Below, in pieces: positions 16,073-25,166 of a stretch of 48,837 bases of DNA (positions are counted from its first letter, which is position 1; each line of letters begins with the position of its first letter). The stretch is from positions 1 to 48,837 of the forward strand of contig JAAEQB010000027.1 of the NCBI GenBank assembly GCA_024231975.1, written 5' to 3'. A program made the translations under genes and the position numbers. This stretch comes from Allobosea sp. (GTDB lineage Bacteria; Pseudomonadota; Alphaproteobacteria; Rhizobiales; Beijerinckiaceae). The notes beneath the pieces were generated by a model. That model was not told where the DNA came from and searched no databases. It worked only from the letters and a program-made list of their open reading frames with translations.

Positions 16073-17095
16073 TCAGCCGAGGACGTCGACGGTGATGCGT
16101 TCGGCCAGCGCCTTGGGATCGGTGCGCGGGCGGATGACGCCGACCGAGCGCAGATCGTCGGCATAGAGCGCGACTTCGTCCCGCAAGCGCTTGCCCGAGC
16201 CGAAATGGTGCTCATGGGTATGGCTGCGGATGATCTCGCCGAGGATCGGCTTGGCGATCGGGCTATAGGCGGTGAAGATCTGTGCGGCCTCGTCCGGGTT
16301 GTTCTTGACCCAGTCGGCAGCGTCGAGCAGGGCGCGGGTCAACGCCGCGCTCGCCGGCTTGTTGTTCTCGGCGAAGTCCTTGCGCACGGCGATGCCGCAG
16401 CAGGACAGGTCCTTGTACGGCTCGGTGGTCAGCAGGCCGCCGATCTCGTGCAGCTTGCCCTCATTGTTCTTGAGCACGAGGAAGATGCCGGGGTCGGCGT
16501 CGACCGCAGCCTGGATCTCGCCCTTCTTGATGGCTTCGCCGAGCAGGTCGACCGGATAGACGCGCCAGTCGACCTCGTTGGCCGGGTTGATGCCGGCCTT
16601 GAAGAGCTGGACGGCCAGGAAGTTCTTGCCGGCGCTCGCCATGTCGACGACGCCGATCGACTTGCCCTTCAGCGACTTGTAGTCGACCTCCTGCGAGCCC
16701 ACCGCCGAGATCACCCGGATGCAGCCGCCATGCAGCGCGCCGGTGAAGCGGATGTTGATGCCCTGCTCCAGCGGCTTCAGGAAGCGCAGGATGAAGTTGA
16801 CGGTGGCGTCGATCTTGCCGGAGGCGACGGCCTCGAGGCTGCCGTCGAAATTCGAGCCGAATTTGACGATCTCGACGTCGAGCCCGTGCTTGGTGAAGAA
16901 GCCCTTCTCGGCCGCCGCCGGCACCGAGATCAGGCAGATGCCGGTGCCGCTCCAGCCGAGCTTGAGCTTGTGCGGCGCGCCTTGCGCCAGTGACGGCGCC
17001 GAGCCGAAGCCGGCGGCGATCGGCGCGCCGAGCGCAAGCGCCGAGCCGCCAGCGAGAACGGAGCGGCGTGACAGAAGCGGGCTGTTGTCGGACAT
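16073..17095 (-). CDS. Sulfonate/taurine-type ABC substrate-binding protein
   Basis: A 340-aa periplasmic binding protein of the NMT1/SsuA/TauA type. The N-terminus is a likely Tat signal (SRRSVLAGGSALALG with twin Arg, cleavage near SLA-QGAP). The mature part opens with KLKLGWSGTGICLISVPAAAEKGFFTKHGLDVEIVKFGSN, followed by LKGKSIGVVDMASAGKNFLA, the usual ligand-contact blocks of the family. AAGGAGA precedes ATG 17095. It lies between the ATPase and the second permease. The ligand is probably an organosulfonate, given the coupled SsuD, although aromatic sulfonates or sulfate esters are possible. Confidence 0.88.
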   Translation of the reverse strand: MSDNSPLLSRRSVLAGGSALALGAPIAAGFGSAPSLAQGAPHKLKLGWSGTGICLISVPAAAEKGFFTKHGLDVEIVKFGSNFDGSLEAVASGKIDATVNFILRFLKPLEQGINIRFTGALHGGCIRVISAVGSQEVDYKSLKGKSIGVVDMASAGKNFLAVQLFKAGINPANEVDWRVYPVDLLGEAIKKGEIQAAVDADPGIFLVLKNNEGKLHEIGGLLTTEPYKDLSCCGIAVRKDFAENNKPASAALTRALLDAADWVKNNPDEAAQIFTAYSPIAKPILGEIIRSHTHEHHFGSGKRLRDEVALYADDLRSVGVIRPRTDPKALAERITVDVLG

Positions 17096-17139
17096 GGGAA
17101 ATCTCCTTGGACGAAGGTGAAACGGACGGAGGGAGGTAG

Positions 17140-17934
17140 CTACCAGCTGGCGTCGAGGCCGAGCAGGCCGAGGCTCTCGCGGCGCAATTCGGCGAGGCGC
17201 GGATCGCCGCGATGGCGCGGATAAGGCAGGTCGACCGCAAAATCGGCCTTCACGCTGGCCGGGCGGTCGCTGAAGATGACGACGCGGGTCGCCAGGAACA
17301 GCGCTTCCTCGACATCATGGGTGACGAGGATTGCGGTGAAGCCCTTGCGCTGCCAGAGCGAGACGAGCTCGGCCTGCATGGTCAGCCGCGTCAGCGAGTC
17401 GAGCTTGCCGAGCGGCTCGTCGAGGATGAGGATCGAGGGGTCGTTGACCAGCGCCCGCGCCAGAGCGACACGCTGGGCCATGCCGCCCGAGAGCTGGTGC
17501 GGATAGGCGTTGGCGAACTTGCTGAGGCCGACCAGCGCCAGCGTCTCGTCGACGCGGGGCCACTGGCTGCTCAGCGTGCCCTGGGCGCGGGGACCGAGCG
17601 CAACATTGTCGCGGACGGTCAGCCAGGGGAACAGGGTCGGATCCTGGAAGACCACGACGCGAGAGGGGTGCGGGCCGGTAATCGGCTTGCCATCCTCGCG
17701 CAACGCTCCGGCGCTCGGCGGCTCCAGTCCGGCTACGAGGCGCAACAGGGTCGACTTGCCGCAGCCGGAGGGGCCGAGCAGGGCGACGAATTCGCCCGGC
17801 TTCACGTCGAGGCTGACATGGTCGAGCACCGGCAGGACCGAGCCGTCGAGATCGAAGGCGTGGCTGACCTTGTCGATGGCAAGCGAGGCGCCGGCGATCG
17901 GCCGGGCCGCGGGCTGCAAGGTGAGCGCTACCAT
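17140..17934 (-). CDS. ssuB: Sulfonate-type ABC transporter ATPase (SsuB-like)
   Basis: A 264-aa ATPase. Walker A LLGPSGCGKST is at about residues 52-62, the Q-loop at VVVFQDPTLFPWLTV, the signature LSGGMAQRVALARAL, Walker B SILILDEPLGKLD and H-loop ILVTHDVEEAL. All motifs are intact. ATG 17934 overlaps the last 7 nt of the upstream permease. It is the only ATPase in this operon, so it must serve both permease paralogues (17928 and 15010) if both are functional. Confidence 0.93.
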   Translation of the reverse strand: MVALTLQPAARPIAGASLAIDKVSHAFDLDGSVLPVLDHVSLDVKPGEFVALLGPSGCGKSTLLRLVAGLEPPSAGALREDGKPITGPHPSRVVVFQDPTLFPWLTVRDNVALGPRAQGTLSSQWPRVDETLALVGLSKFANAYPHQLSGGMAQRVALARALVNDPSILILDEPLGKLDSLTRLTMQAELVSLWQRKGFTAILVTHDVEEALFLATRVVIFSDRPASVKADFAVDLPYPRHRGDPRLAELRRESLGLLGLDASW

Positions 17935-18926
17935 TGGACGAGACCCTTCTGCCAGGAGAGGACGCGGTCGCGCAGGCGGAACAACAGGGTGATCGAGCCT
18001 GAGCAGAGCAGGGCCAGCACGACGAGCGCGGCATAGACATTGGCGTAGGAGGCCCAGCCCTGGGCCCATTGCATGTAGAAGCCGATGCCGGCTTTGACCC
18101 CGACCAGCTCGGCCACCATCAGCACCGAGAAGGCCGAGCCCAGCGCCATGAACAGGCCGACGAAGACATGCGGCAGCGCGGCGGGGATGGCGACGCGCAG
18201 GATCAGGAAGCCGGGCTTGGCGCCGAGCGTGCGTGCGACGTCGTAATAGCGGCTGTTGACGCTGGCGATGCCCGACCAGGTCAGCACCGTGACCGGAAAG
18301 CCGGTCGCCAGTGCGATCAGGAAGATGCTGGCGCTCCAGCTCGACGGAAAGGCGAAGAAGGCGATCGGCAGCCAGGCGGTGGCCGGCAGCGGCCCGATGA
18401 AGCGCAGCACCGGATGCACCCAGTAGCCGGCCTGGCGCGACCAGCCGATGGCGACGCCGGTCAGGAAGCCAAGCACCGCACCTACGACAAAGCCAGTGAC
18501 CAGCAGCTTCATCGAGGCGAAGACGCTGGCGCCCAGCGTCGCATAATCCTCGGTGTAGACCTCGAGCAGCGCCTGCGGCGGCGGAAAGAAGGGCAGAGGC
18601 AGCCAGCCGAACTTGGCCGAGGCGAGCTGCCAGAGCGTCAGCGCGATGCCCGAGGCGGTCGCCCATGGTCCTGCCTCGCGGATCCAGTCGCCGGCCCTCG
18701 GCAGCCAGCGACCGGCAAGGGTCAGGCTGATGAAGCCGGCTGCGAAGATCGCTGCGCCGAGCGCGAAGCGGCGCGTCTCCAGCCAATCGCTGACATCGGG
18801 CCAGGCGACGGCGCTGATGGCGACCGCGGCCCAGGCGAGCCCGGCGCTCAGGCCGGACCAGGCGAGCGGACGTGGCTGCTGCCGCTCGCGCAGGAGATGA
18901 AGGGAGGTGTCGGCTAGGGTCGTCAT
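17928..18926 (-). CDS. Sulfonate-type ABC permease, first copy
   Basis: A 332-aa permease and the first gene of the minus-strand operon. The core has the EAA loop (YYDVARTLGAKPGFLILRVA), LPHVFVGLFMALGSAFSVLMVAELVGVKAG and a C-terminus of WQKGLVQW. The N-terminal 90 residues add extra hydrophobic segments, as in its paralogue at 15010. It is divergent from the SfnB-like gene at 19251, and two 23-bp operator-like repeats lie between them (19004-19026 and 19151-19173). ATG 18926 fits the family, but the ribosome binding site is weak. Confidence 0.88.
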   Translation of the reverse strand: MTTLADTSLHLLRERQQPRPLAWSGLSAGLAWAAVAISAVAWPDVSDWLETRRFALGAAIFAAGFISLTLAGRWLPRAGDWIREAGPWATASGIALTLWQLASAKFGWLPLPFFPPPQALLEVYTEDYATLGASVFASMKLLVTGFVVGAVLGFLTGVAIGWSRQAGYWVHPVLRFIGPLPATAWLPIAFFAFPSSWSASIFLIALATGFPVTVLTWSGIASVNSRYYDVARTLGAKPGFLILRVAIPAALPHVFVGLFMALGSAFSVLMVAELVGVKAGIGFYMQWAQGWASYANVYAALVVLALLCSGSITLLFRLRDRVLSWQKGLVQW

Positions 18927-19250
18927 GAGCCTCGATCGCGCTGCTGGCGAAAGGCCTGCCGATCTGCAGGCCGGATATCGTTAGGCTAGCAGCGAGGCGA
19001 TATTAGTCTATAAAACAGATAATCTAATTTTGCATCAGGCTTGGGATAGGATTTTGCCGATGCGGTCCCATACCATCAATTATTTCCGTTTGAGCGACTG
19101 ATAGGTACTGAGGACGCTGCATTCTCGAGTCGAGGCCGAGACTCGCTAGGTTAATCTCTAAATTAGTAGACTATTGACATGTCGGTATGCCTCATGCGCT
19201 CTGAGGCGAGGACGGCTGCGGTCGTCGATCTCGCAGATGGAGCTGCCGAT
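18927..19250. promoter_or_regulatory. Divergent promoter region with two TAGTCTA-N9 operators
   Basis: An AT-rich gap between the ssu operon (minus) and an SfnB-like gene (plus). Site A at 19004-19026 reads TAGTCTA-N9-TAATCTA. Site B at 19151-19173 reads TTAATCT-N9-TAGACTA. TTGACA (19174-19179) directly abuts site B and could be the -35 of the plus-strand promoter. Each gene thus appears to have its own operator. No gene is seen here; an ATG at 19179 lies inside the promoter and is not favoured. Confidence 0.65.
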
Positions 19251-20489
19251 ATGACGCGAGCGGGAAATGCTGCCCTGAAGCGCGAAGCCAAGCCGGTTGG
19301 GACGGAGCGACGCGAGTTGCTGGCGTGCTTGCCGGAGTTGGCGCGCCGCCTTGCCATCGGCGCCTCCGAACGCGAGCAGCGGCGCGAGCTGCCTCATGAG
19401 AGCTTTCGCCTGTTCCGCGAATCCGGCCTTGGCGCCTTGCGTGTGCCGACCCGTCTCGGCGGCCCCGGCGGCAGCCTGCGTGACCTGTTCGAGGTCATCG
19501 TCACGCTGGCCGCGGCCGATCCGAACGTCGCGCATGCGCTGCGCTCGCATTTCAACTTCACCGAGACCCATGTTCTTGGCGAGGACACGCCGCGCTCGCG
19601 CGAGCTGCTGGGCCTCGTGCTGGATGGGGCTCTCTTTGCCGGCGCTTCGACCGAGCTCGGCACCGCCAAGCCGGGGCAGGTGACGACGCGCCTCCTTCGC
19701 GACGGCGACGGCTTCCGGCTGGTCGGGCGCAAATTCTATGCGACCGGCACGGCCTTTGCCGACTACGCGGTCTTCAGCGCCCAGGATGAGGAGGAGAGGC
19801 CGGTCGGCGTGCTGGTGCCGACCAGCCGAGCCGGCATCACCGTCCATGACGACTGGGACGGGATGGGGCAGCGCCTGACCGCCAGCGGCAGCGTCACCTT
19901 CGACGATGTCGTGGTGCATCCTGGCGAGGTCACCTATCGCCAGCTCGGCCTGGCGATAGGGCGGCACACCTCGTCGCTGCGGCAGCTGCATCTGGTCTCC
20001 TGCGCCGCCGGCATCGTCCGCAACGTCGTCAGCGATGCCACCGCCTACGCGCAGCGCGATGCGCGCGCGGCGCTGCACAGCGCGGCCGAGACCGGGCGCC
20101 TGGATCCGTTCGTGCAGCAGGTGGTCGGCGAGCTTTCCGCGGCTTCCTTCGCCATCGATGCCGCCATTGCGGCAGCCGCGGCGGCGCTCGACCGCTCGGC
20201 GGAGGGCTTCGCCCGCAATGCGCCCGAGCTCGACGATCTCCTGCTCGCCGGCTCGCTCGCGGTATCGCGCACACAGATCGCGGTCTATCCGCAGGCGTTG
20301 AAGGCGGCGGAGGCGCTGTTCGAGACGGGTGGCGGCTCGACCACGGCGAGCCGCTACAATTTCGACCGTCACTGGCGCAACATCCGCACGCTCTCGACGC
20401 ACAACCCGCTGCGACAGAAGGCACGCGCCATCGGCGACTATTTCATCAACGACGAGACGACCTTCCTCAAGGCCGGGCGGGTGTTCTGA
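19251..20489 (+). CDS. SfnB/DszC-like acyl-CoA-dehydrogenase-fold monooxygenase
   Basis: A 412-aa paralogue of the enzymes at 11507 and 37697. Blocks in order are SGLGALRVPTRLGGPGGSLR (N-terminal helical domain), LVGRKFYATGTAFADYAVFSA and VHDDWDGMGQRLTASGSVTF (middle domain), and YNFDRHWRNIRTLSTHNPL (C-terminal conserved His segment). The frame is open from ATG 19179, but that codon falls in the promoter. ATG 19251 has GGAG 8 nt upstream and gives the length of the paralogues. It is transcribed alone, followed by a GC-rich palindrome. Probably a flavin-dependent oxidation of an organosulfur intermediate. Substrate unknown. Confidence 0.86.
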   Translation: MTRAGNAALKREAKPVGTERRELLACLPELARRLAIGASEREQRRELPHESFRLFRESGLGALRVPTRLGGPGGSLRDLFEVIVTLAAADPNVAHALRSHFNFTETHVLGEDTPRSRELLGLVLDGALFAGASTELGTAKPGQVTTRLLRDGDGFRLVGRKFYATGTAFADYAVFSAQDEEERPVGVLVPTSRAGITVHDDWDGMGQRLTASGSVTFDDVVVHPGEVTYRQLGLAIGRHTSSLRQLHLVSCAAGIVRNVVSDATAYAQRDARAALHSAAETGRLDPFVQQVVGELSAASFAIDAAIAAAAAALDRSAEGFARNAPELDDLLLAGSLAVSRTQIAVYPQALKAAEALFETGGGSTTASRYNFDRHWRNIRTLSTHNPLRQKARAIGDYFINDETTFLKAGRVF

Positions 20490-20511
20490 TTGTTCGTTCG
20501 AAATGCGTGTG

Positions 20512-20527
20512 GCTCCTCGCGAGGAGC
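20512..20527 (+). terminator. Palindromic hairpin after the SfnB-like gene
   Basis: GCTCCTCGCGAGGAGC is a perfect 16-bp palindrome 22 bp after the stop at 20489. A second small hairpin (CTCAG-CTGAA-CTGAG) and TTGTTT follow. Together they make a plausible transcription terminator. Confidence 0.45.
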
Positions 20528-20564
20528 TGTCTCAGCTGAACTGAGTTGTTTCATTTCCTCACCT

Positions 20565-20665
20565 GTCATCCCGGGCGAAGCGTAGCGAAGACCCGGGATC
20601 CATGCCGGAACGGTTCAGGAATGGATCCCGGATCGGCGCCGCTGACGCGGCTTGTCCGGGATGAC
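20565..20665. repeat. Intergenic palindromic repeat (REP-like)
   Basis: Outer arms GTCATCCCGG (20565-20574) and CCGGGATGAC (20656-20665) are exact inverted copies. Inner arms CGGGATCCAT (20594-20603) and ATGGATCCCG (20621-20630) nest inside. The sequence style, opening with GTCATCCCGGGCGAAG, is typical of dispersed intergenic palindromes in Hyphomicrobiales genomes. It lies between convergent genes and could also terminate transcription. Confidence 0.65.
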
Positions 20666-20700
20666 GGCGAGGGGACGAGGGCCTCTGGAGAGCCGTAGCC

Positions 20701-22131
20701 CTATTCGGCAGCTTGCCGCGCGCCGCTCCAGACGGCCGAACGCCAGGCCTCCTCGCCGAACTCTGGCGCGATCGTGGAGGTGAAGCGTGTCTGATGGTGT
20801 TCGATATCGGCGAAGAACAGGTCGCGGCTGATCGCCGAGACGACCGCCGGCACGTCGCGGCGGATCGAGGGCACGTCGCCGATCGGCAGGCCGAAGCTGA
20901 CGAAGCCGCCGGGATTATAGATGTGGATGTTGCGGAGTTGCGGCGCGGCGCCCGGCGTCTTCTCCAGCAGCTCGTGCCCGAAGCCGAGATAGGGATGGGC
21001 GCCGAGATCCTCGTCGCGTTCGGCCTCCGGCGGGGCATAACGGTCGCGCCAGAACAGGACGTCGCCGGCGACCTCCGCGAGCTCGGGCCGGCGGGCGAGA
21101 TCGACCCGGAATCCGGTACCGGCAATGGCGAAGTCGAAATAGAACTTGCCGGTGGCGAGCTCGACCGCGATGCGGTCATCCTGCTCGCGGGCCTCCTGCC
21201 ATTCCGCCGACAGATGGATATGGAAGTTGGCGAAGCGCACGGCGCGCTCGATCGCGTCCGGTGTCGGCGTCGAGCCGGCGTCGCGGAAGCGGAAGGACTG
21301 CCGCCAGCGGATCTCGTCCGGGAGGTGCCGGTAGTTGTCATAGGCGCCGGGGTAGCCGCGAACGCGCGACACCGGGGTGGCCGCGATATGGTCGCGCCGG
21401 GCGAAGAGATGGACCTCGCGCGCGCCGGCTTCCAGCGCCGCGCCGGCCGCGTCGAATGCCGAGGCGGCGGCGCCGAGCACCGCGACGGATTTGCCGCGCA
21501 GCGCGGCGAGGTCGATGACCTCCGACGTGTGGGCGCGCAGATGCGGCGGCAGGGATTCCAGCACGGACGGCAGATAGGGGTAACCGCTGCCGGCGACGCC
21601 GTTGCCGAGGATGACCTTGCGGGTCGTCTCGATTGTCTGCTGCCCGTCGATATCGAGATGCAGACGCAGGTGATCGGCCGCAGGCTCGATGCGAAGCAAT
21701 CGCGTGCGGTAGCGGACCTCGAGGCCCAGTGTTGTCCGGAACCAGGAGAGATAATCGGCCCAGTCGAGGCGCGGGATGCGGACGAGGTCGGCATAGGCCT
21801 CTCTGCCCTGCCGGGCCTCGTACCAGGCCTGGAAGCTCAGGCCCTGCACGCCGAGTTCGGGGCCCGGCAGATTCTTCGGGGTCCGCAGCAGGTTCATCCG
21901 CGCCCGCGTCAGCCAGACGCCGGAGCTGGCCTCGTCGGAGGCGGCATCGATGACGCTGATCCGGCGGATGCCGGCGCGCTGCAGGGCGAAGGCGAAGGTC
22001 GCACCGGTATGGCCGCCGCCGACGATGACGACGTCATGGTCGATGCCGTCCCGCGCCGGGACCCAGTTGTCGGGGAAGGGGCCGAGCAGGCGGAGCGCTT
22101 CGCTGGCGGAGGAAGAAGGCAGGTCGGTCAT
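20701..22131 (-). CDS. FAD-dependent NAD(P)-binding monooxygenase-like protein
   Basis: A 476-aa flavoprotein of the flavin-containing monooxygenase/lysine-N-hydroxylase-like type. An FAD Rossmann motif GGGHTG is at residues 38-43 and a second nucleotide-binding motif lies in SVAVLGAAASAFDAAG near residue 220. FAIAGTGFRVDLARRPEL resembles the ATG-containing C-terminal FAD segment. It is coupled to the upstream family-5 binding protein by a 4-nt overlap. The partnership suggests oxidation of the imported compound. Subclass and substrate are not clear from sequence alone. Confidence 0.78.
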   Translation of the reverse strand: MTDLPSSSASEALRLLGPFPDNWVPARDGIDHDVVIVGGGHTGATFAFALQRAGIRRISVIDAASDEASSGVWLTRARMNLLRTPKNLPGPELGVQGLSFQAWYEARQGREAYADLVRIPRLDWADYLSWFRTTLGLEVRYRTRLLRIEPAADHLRLHLDIDGQQTIETTRKVILGNGVAGSGYPYLPSVLESLPPHLRAHTSEVIDLAALRGKSVAVLGAAASAFDAAGAALEAGAREVHLFARRDHIAATPVSRVRGYPGAYDNYRHLPDEIRWRQSFRFRDAGSTPTPDAIERAVRFANFHIHLSAEWQEAREQDDRIAVELATGKFYFDFAIAGTGFRVDLARRPELAEVAGDVLFWRDRYAPPEAERDEDLGAHPYLGFGHELLEKTPGAAPQLRNIHIYNPGGFVSFGLPIGDVPSIRRDVPAVVSAISRDLFFADIEHHQTRFTSTIAPEFGEEAWRSAVWSGARQAAE

Positions 22132-23711
22132 TGGTCGATCCAGACATCGGCGAGGTTGCCATTGAGCCCGTCGGCGCCGACCGTGTGATCCTTCACCTTG
22201 CGGTTGTAGATCGTCAGGTTGGCGAGGGTCTGCAGCGTGATCGAGGGCACTTCCTCGGCGACGATCTGCTGGAAACGGGCGAATTGCTGTTTGCGCTTGG
22301 CCGGGTCGAGCTCGATCGTCGCTGCCTCGAGCAGGGCGTCGATCTCCGGGTTGTTGATGCCGGAGCCGTTTGAGAACGGCACGCCCTTCTTGAAGTTCTT
22401 CGACCAGTAGAGGCGCTGCACGCCGACCGTCGGGTCGAAGGTGTTGCCCATCGAGTTGTTGGTGAAGTCGAAGTCGCGCTCGGTGTAGACGCGGCGGATA
22501 TAGGTGGCGAAGTCCTGCGAGCGGATGGTGATCTCGATGCCGACCTTCGACAGCGCCTGGCGCAGATAGTCGGCAGTGCGGCGATAGCCGTCGCCATAGG
22601 GCAGGAAGTCGTGGTTGAGCCGGAAGCGCACGCCATCGGCGCCGCGCTTGAAGCCGGCTTCGTCGAGCAACTGCTCGGCCTTCTTCGGATCGAAGGCGTA
22701 GGGCTTCACCGACGAGTCGTGGAAGCGGGTGAGACGGGCGCTGATCGGCGTCGCGGTCAGCTCGCCATAGCCGTACCAGACCGTGTTCAGGATGACGCGC
22801 TTGTCGATCGCATGGGCGATGGCGCGGCGCACGCGCACATCTTTCAGGTATTTGTTCTCGAAATTGAACTCGATGCGCTGCACCGAGGGGCTGTAGGAAT
22901 AGCCCTTCTCCTCGACGCCGATGCGCGGGTCGTTCTTCAGCCGGTCGAGCTCGGAGAGCGGCACCGGCGTCTCGCCGCCGAGATCGACCGAGCCGGATTC
23001 GAAGGCGACGGCGCGGGCGGCGGCATCCGGGATGAACTTCACCACCAGCCGGTCGATATAGGGCTTGGGCTTGTCCCAGTAATTCGGGTTGCGCTCATAG
23101 ACGACATGGCTGCCGCGCACCCATTCCTTGAAGATGTAGGGGCCGGTGCCGATCGGCGCGTTCGTCTTCGGATTGGTCGATGGGTCCGTGCCCTCATAGA
23201 GATGCTTGGGCACGATCGGCGACTCGGAGGCCGCGAAGGCGCTGATCAGATAGGGCGCCGGCTTCGACAGCACGATCACCGCCGTCAGCGGATCCGGCGT
23301 CTCGACCGTGACGACATTGGCGAAGGTGCCGCGCCCGCGCGGATGATACTGCTTCAGGATGGCGATCGAGGCGGCGACGTCGGCCGAGGTGAAGGGCTTG
23401 CCGTCATGCCAGAGCACGCCCTCGCGCAGCTTGAAGGAGTAACGTAGCCCGTCCTCGCTGATCGCCCATTCGGTCGCGAGCTGCGGCTTCGGCGTCAGGT
23501 CGTGGTCGTAGGTCAGCAACCCCTCCAGCACCTTGCCGCTGACCTTGGTCGAGGGGCCGGCCGTATGGGCGATGGTGGAGAGCGCCGGCGGTTCGGGCTC
23601 AACCAGCATGTTCAGCGTGCCGCCGCGCTTGGGCTGCGCCAGAACGGCCGAGAGGGGCAGGGCGGCCGCCAGAAGGCTAGCGACGATCGTGGTCAGGAGG
23701 CGCGCGGACAT
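22128..23711 (-). CDS. Family-5 ABC substrate-binding protein, KPN_01854-like
   Basis: A 527-aa periplasmic binding protein of the peptide/nickel family (SBP_bac_5). A Sec signal covers about residues 1-25 (LLTTIVASLLAAALPLSAVLA). Family landmarks are GTLNMLVEPEPPALSTIAHT, LEGLLTYDHDLTPKPQLAT, GTGPYIFKEWVRGSHVVYERNPNYW and RRAIAHAIDKR. It resembles the KPN_01854-type binding proteins that occur near LLM monooxygenases, judged from memory. A close paralogue lies at 38956. The only matching permeases in the window are at 26421-28426, and no peptide-type ATPase is present. Operator site C (23776-23798) is 65 bp upstream. Confidence 0.88.
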   Translation of the reverse strand: MSARLLTTIVASLLAAALPLSAVLAQPKRGGTLNMLVEPEPPALSTIAHTAGPSTKVSGKVLEGLLTYDHDLTPKPQLATEWAISEDGLRYSFKLREGVLWHDGKPFTSADVAASIAILKQYHPRGRGTFANVVTVETPDPLTAVIVLSKPAPYLISAFAASESPIVPKHLYEGTDPSTNPKTNAPIGTGPYIFKEWVRGSHVVYERNPNYWDKPKPYIDRLVVKFIPDAAARAVAFESGSVDLGGETPVPLSELDRLKNDPRIGVEEKGYSYSPSVQRIEFNFENKYLKDVRVRRAIAHAIDKRVILNTVWYGYGELTATPISARLTRFHDSSVKPYAFDPKKAEQLLDEAGFKRGADGVRFRLNHDFLPYGDGYRRTADYLRQALSKVGIEITIRSQDFATYIRRVYTERDFDFTNNSMGNTFDPTVGVQRLYWSKNFKKGVPFSNGSGINNPEIDALLEAATIELDPAKRKQQFARFQQIVAEEVPSITLQTLANLTIYNRKVKDHTVGADGLNGNLADVWIDQ

Positions 23712-23775
23712 GGCCTTGCTCTGCGATGCGAGGAGAATGGCCGAGCCTAGGATGGCTGCCGTTTCGCAGGCAATA

Positions 23776-23798
23776 TAGTATACTAGAAAAATAGACTA
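23776..23798. promoter_or_regulatory. TAGTCTA-N9-TAGACTA operator, site C
   Basis: TAGTATA-N9-TAGACTA, with an A-rich spacer, between the divergent family-5 binding protein (start 23711) and the SfnG/RutA-like LLM (start 23936). It differs from the perfect repeat at one position. It could control both directions. Confidence 0.65.
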
Positions 23799-23935
23799 AT
23801 TTGGCGCGGGTATATGGAAAGAAGCGCTTTTCTCGCCGTGATAGCCTTCCGGAAGGGCAGTGGTTGCTGATTTTTGGGCTTCAGCTCGGCGAGCAGCCTG
23901 CTCGATTAATCCCTCGCGACGATCGGAGATTGCTG

Positions 23936-25123
23936 ATGACCGCGCTCGCCGAAGACCGGGCCGGCCCGCCACTGCGCCGGCAGACCGACTATCCCGACAG
24001 CCCGCTTTCGCGCGCCTTGAAGCAGCCATTGCTGCTCGGCCTCTTCCTCAATCTGCAGGACATCCGCTTCTCGGACCTGCCGACGAGCTCGACCTGGACC
24101 TTCGACTACAATGCCGAGCTGGTGAAGCGTGCCGATGAACTCGGCTTCGAGGTTGCGTTCAGCCGCACGCAATGGCTGCCGAAAGGCGGCTATGACGGCG
24201 ACGCCTCGCTCGACGCCTTCGTCGCGCTCGGCGCCATGGCGGCGATCACCAAGAACATCCTGCTGATCTCGACGATCCATGTGCTCTACGGGCCGTGGCA
24301 CCCGCTGCATCTCGGCAAGCTCGGCGCGACGCTCGACCACATCAGCAAGGGGCGCTGGGGCATCAACATCGTCACCGGTCACCGCGCCGTCGAGCACGAG
24401 ATGTTCGGCCGGCAGCGCATCGAGCACGACAAGCGCTATCTGATGGCGGACGAGCTCTTCGATGTGCTGGGCCGCCTGTGGAGCGAGGACGAGAACTATT
24501 CCTACGAGGGACGCCTCAATCCTTGGCAGCTAAACAATGCCTGGATCACGCCGAAGCCGCTCTATGGTCGACCGATCCTGGTCAACGCCACGGGCTCGCC
24601 GGCCGGGATCGACTTCGCCGCAAAGCATTCCGACCTGGTCTTCATCACCTCGCCGGGCGGCTCGCATATCGACAGCGCTCTGGCGACGCTGCCGCCGCAC
24701 ATTGCCGCGATCAAGGATCGGGCGCGTGCCTTCGGCCGCGAGGCCAAGACCCTGATCAACCCGATCATCGTCTCGCGCGATACGGAAGCGGAGGCGCAGG
24801 CCTATGCGCAGGCAATCCACGACAACAAGCCGGGGCTGACGGGGCCGGCCTTTGCCGCACATGGCAAGGGCACCAATCAGGGCTATGACAGCGATGCCCA
24901 TGCCTGGCGTGGCCGCGCCGATGCCGCCCATAAGCAGGGGCTGGGGCTCGGCGGCAATATCGAGATCATCGGCTCACCCGAGCAGGTGGTCGACAAGATC
25001 GCCGCGCTGCACGCAATCGGCATCGACGGGCTGCAGATCAATTTCTACGACTTCAAGGCCGATTTCGACCATTTCGAGGAGCGCATCCTGCCGCTGCTGA
25101 AGCAGCGGGGCTTGCGGCTCTGA
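23936..25123 (+). CDS. LLM-class flavin monooxygenase, SfnG/RutA-like
   Basis: A 395-aa luciferase-family monooxygenase. TWTFDYNAELVKRADELGFEVAFSRTQW, LISTIHVLYGPWHPLHLGKL, DHISKGRWGINIVTGHRAVE and HDKRYLMADELFDVLGRLW are typical of the branch containing dimethylsulfone monooxygenase SfnG and RutA. The frame is open from 23801, but ATG 23936 has CGGAG 8 nt upstream and starts the conserved part. It is transcribed alone from a promoter carrying operator C. A sulfone or related sulfur substrate is likely from context, but RutA-type N-heterocycle chemistry cannot be excluded. Confidence 0.85.
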   Translation: MTALAEDRAGPPLRRQTDYPDSPLSRALKQPLLLGLFLNLQDIRFSDLPTSSTWTFDYNAELVKRADELGFEVAFSRTQWLPKGGYDGDASLDAFVALGAMAAITKNILLISTIHVLYGPWHPLHLGKLGATLDHISKGRWGINIVTGHRAVEHEMFGRQRIEHDKRYLMADELFDVLGRLWSEDENYSYEGRLNPWQLNNAWITPKPLYGRPILVNATGSPAGIDFAAKHSDLVFITSPGGSHIDSALATLPPHIAAIKDRARAFGREAKTLINPIIVSRDTEAEAQAYAQAIHDNKPGLTGPAFAAHGKGTNQGYDSDAHAWRGRADAAHKQGLGLGGNIEIIGSPEQVVDKIAALHAIGIDGLQINFYDFKADFDHFEERILPLLKQRGLRL

Positions 25124-25166
25124 GAGTCAGTCTGAGCACGCGGTCTTCCCGAGCGCTCTGCCGTCT

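Noticed and set aside
19179..19250. An upstream in-frame ATG for the SfnB-like gene
   Set aside because: It lies immediately after operator B and within the promoter, and adds residues not found in the paralogues. ATG 19251 has a proper GGAG site.
20713..22188. A 491-codon plus-strand frame
   Set aside because: Antisense of the FAD monooxygenase at 20701-22131, which has clear Rossmann motifs.
23801..23935. N-terminal extension of the SfnG/RutA-like LLM
   Set aside because: Starts within 3 bp of operator C and is not similar to the family; ATG 23936 has CGGAG at good distance.
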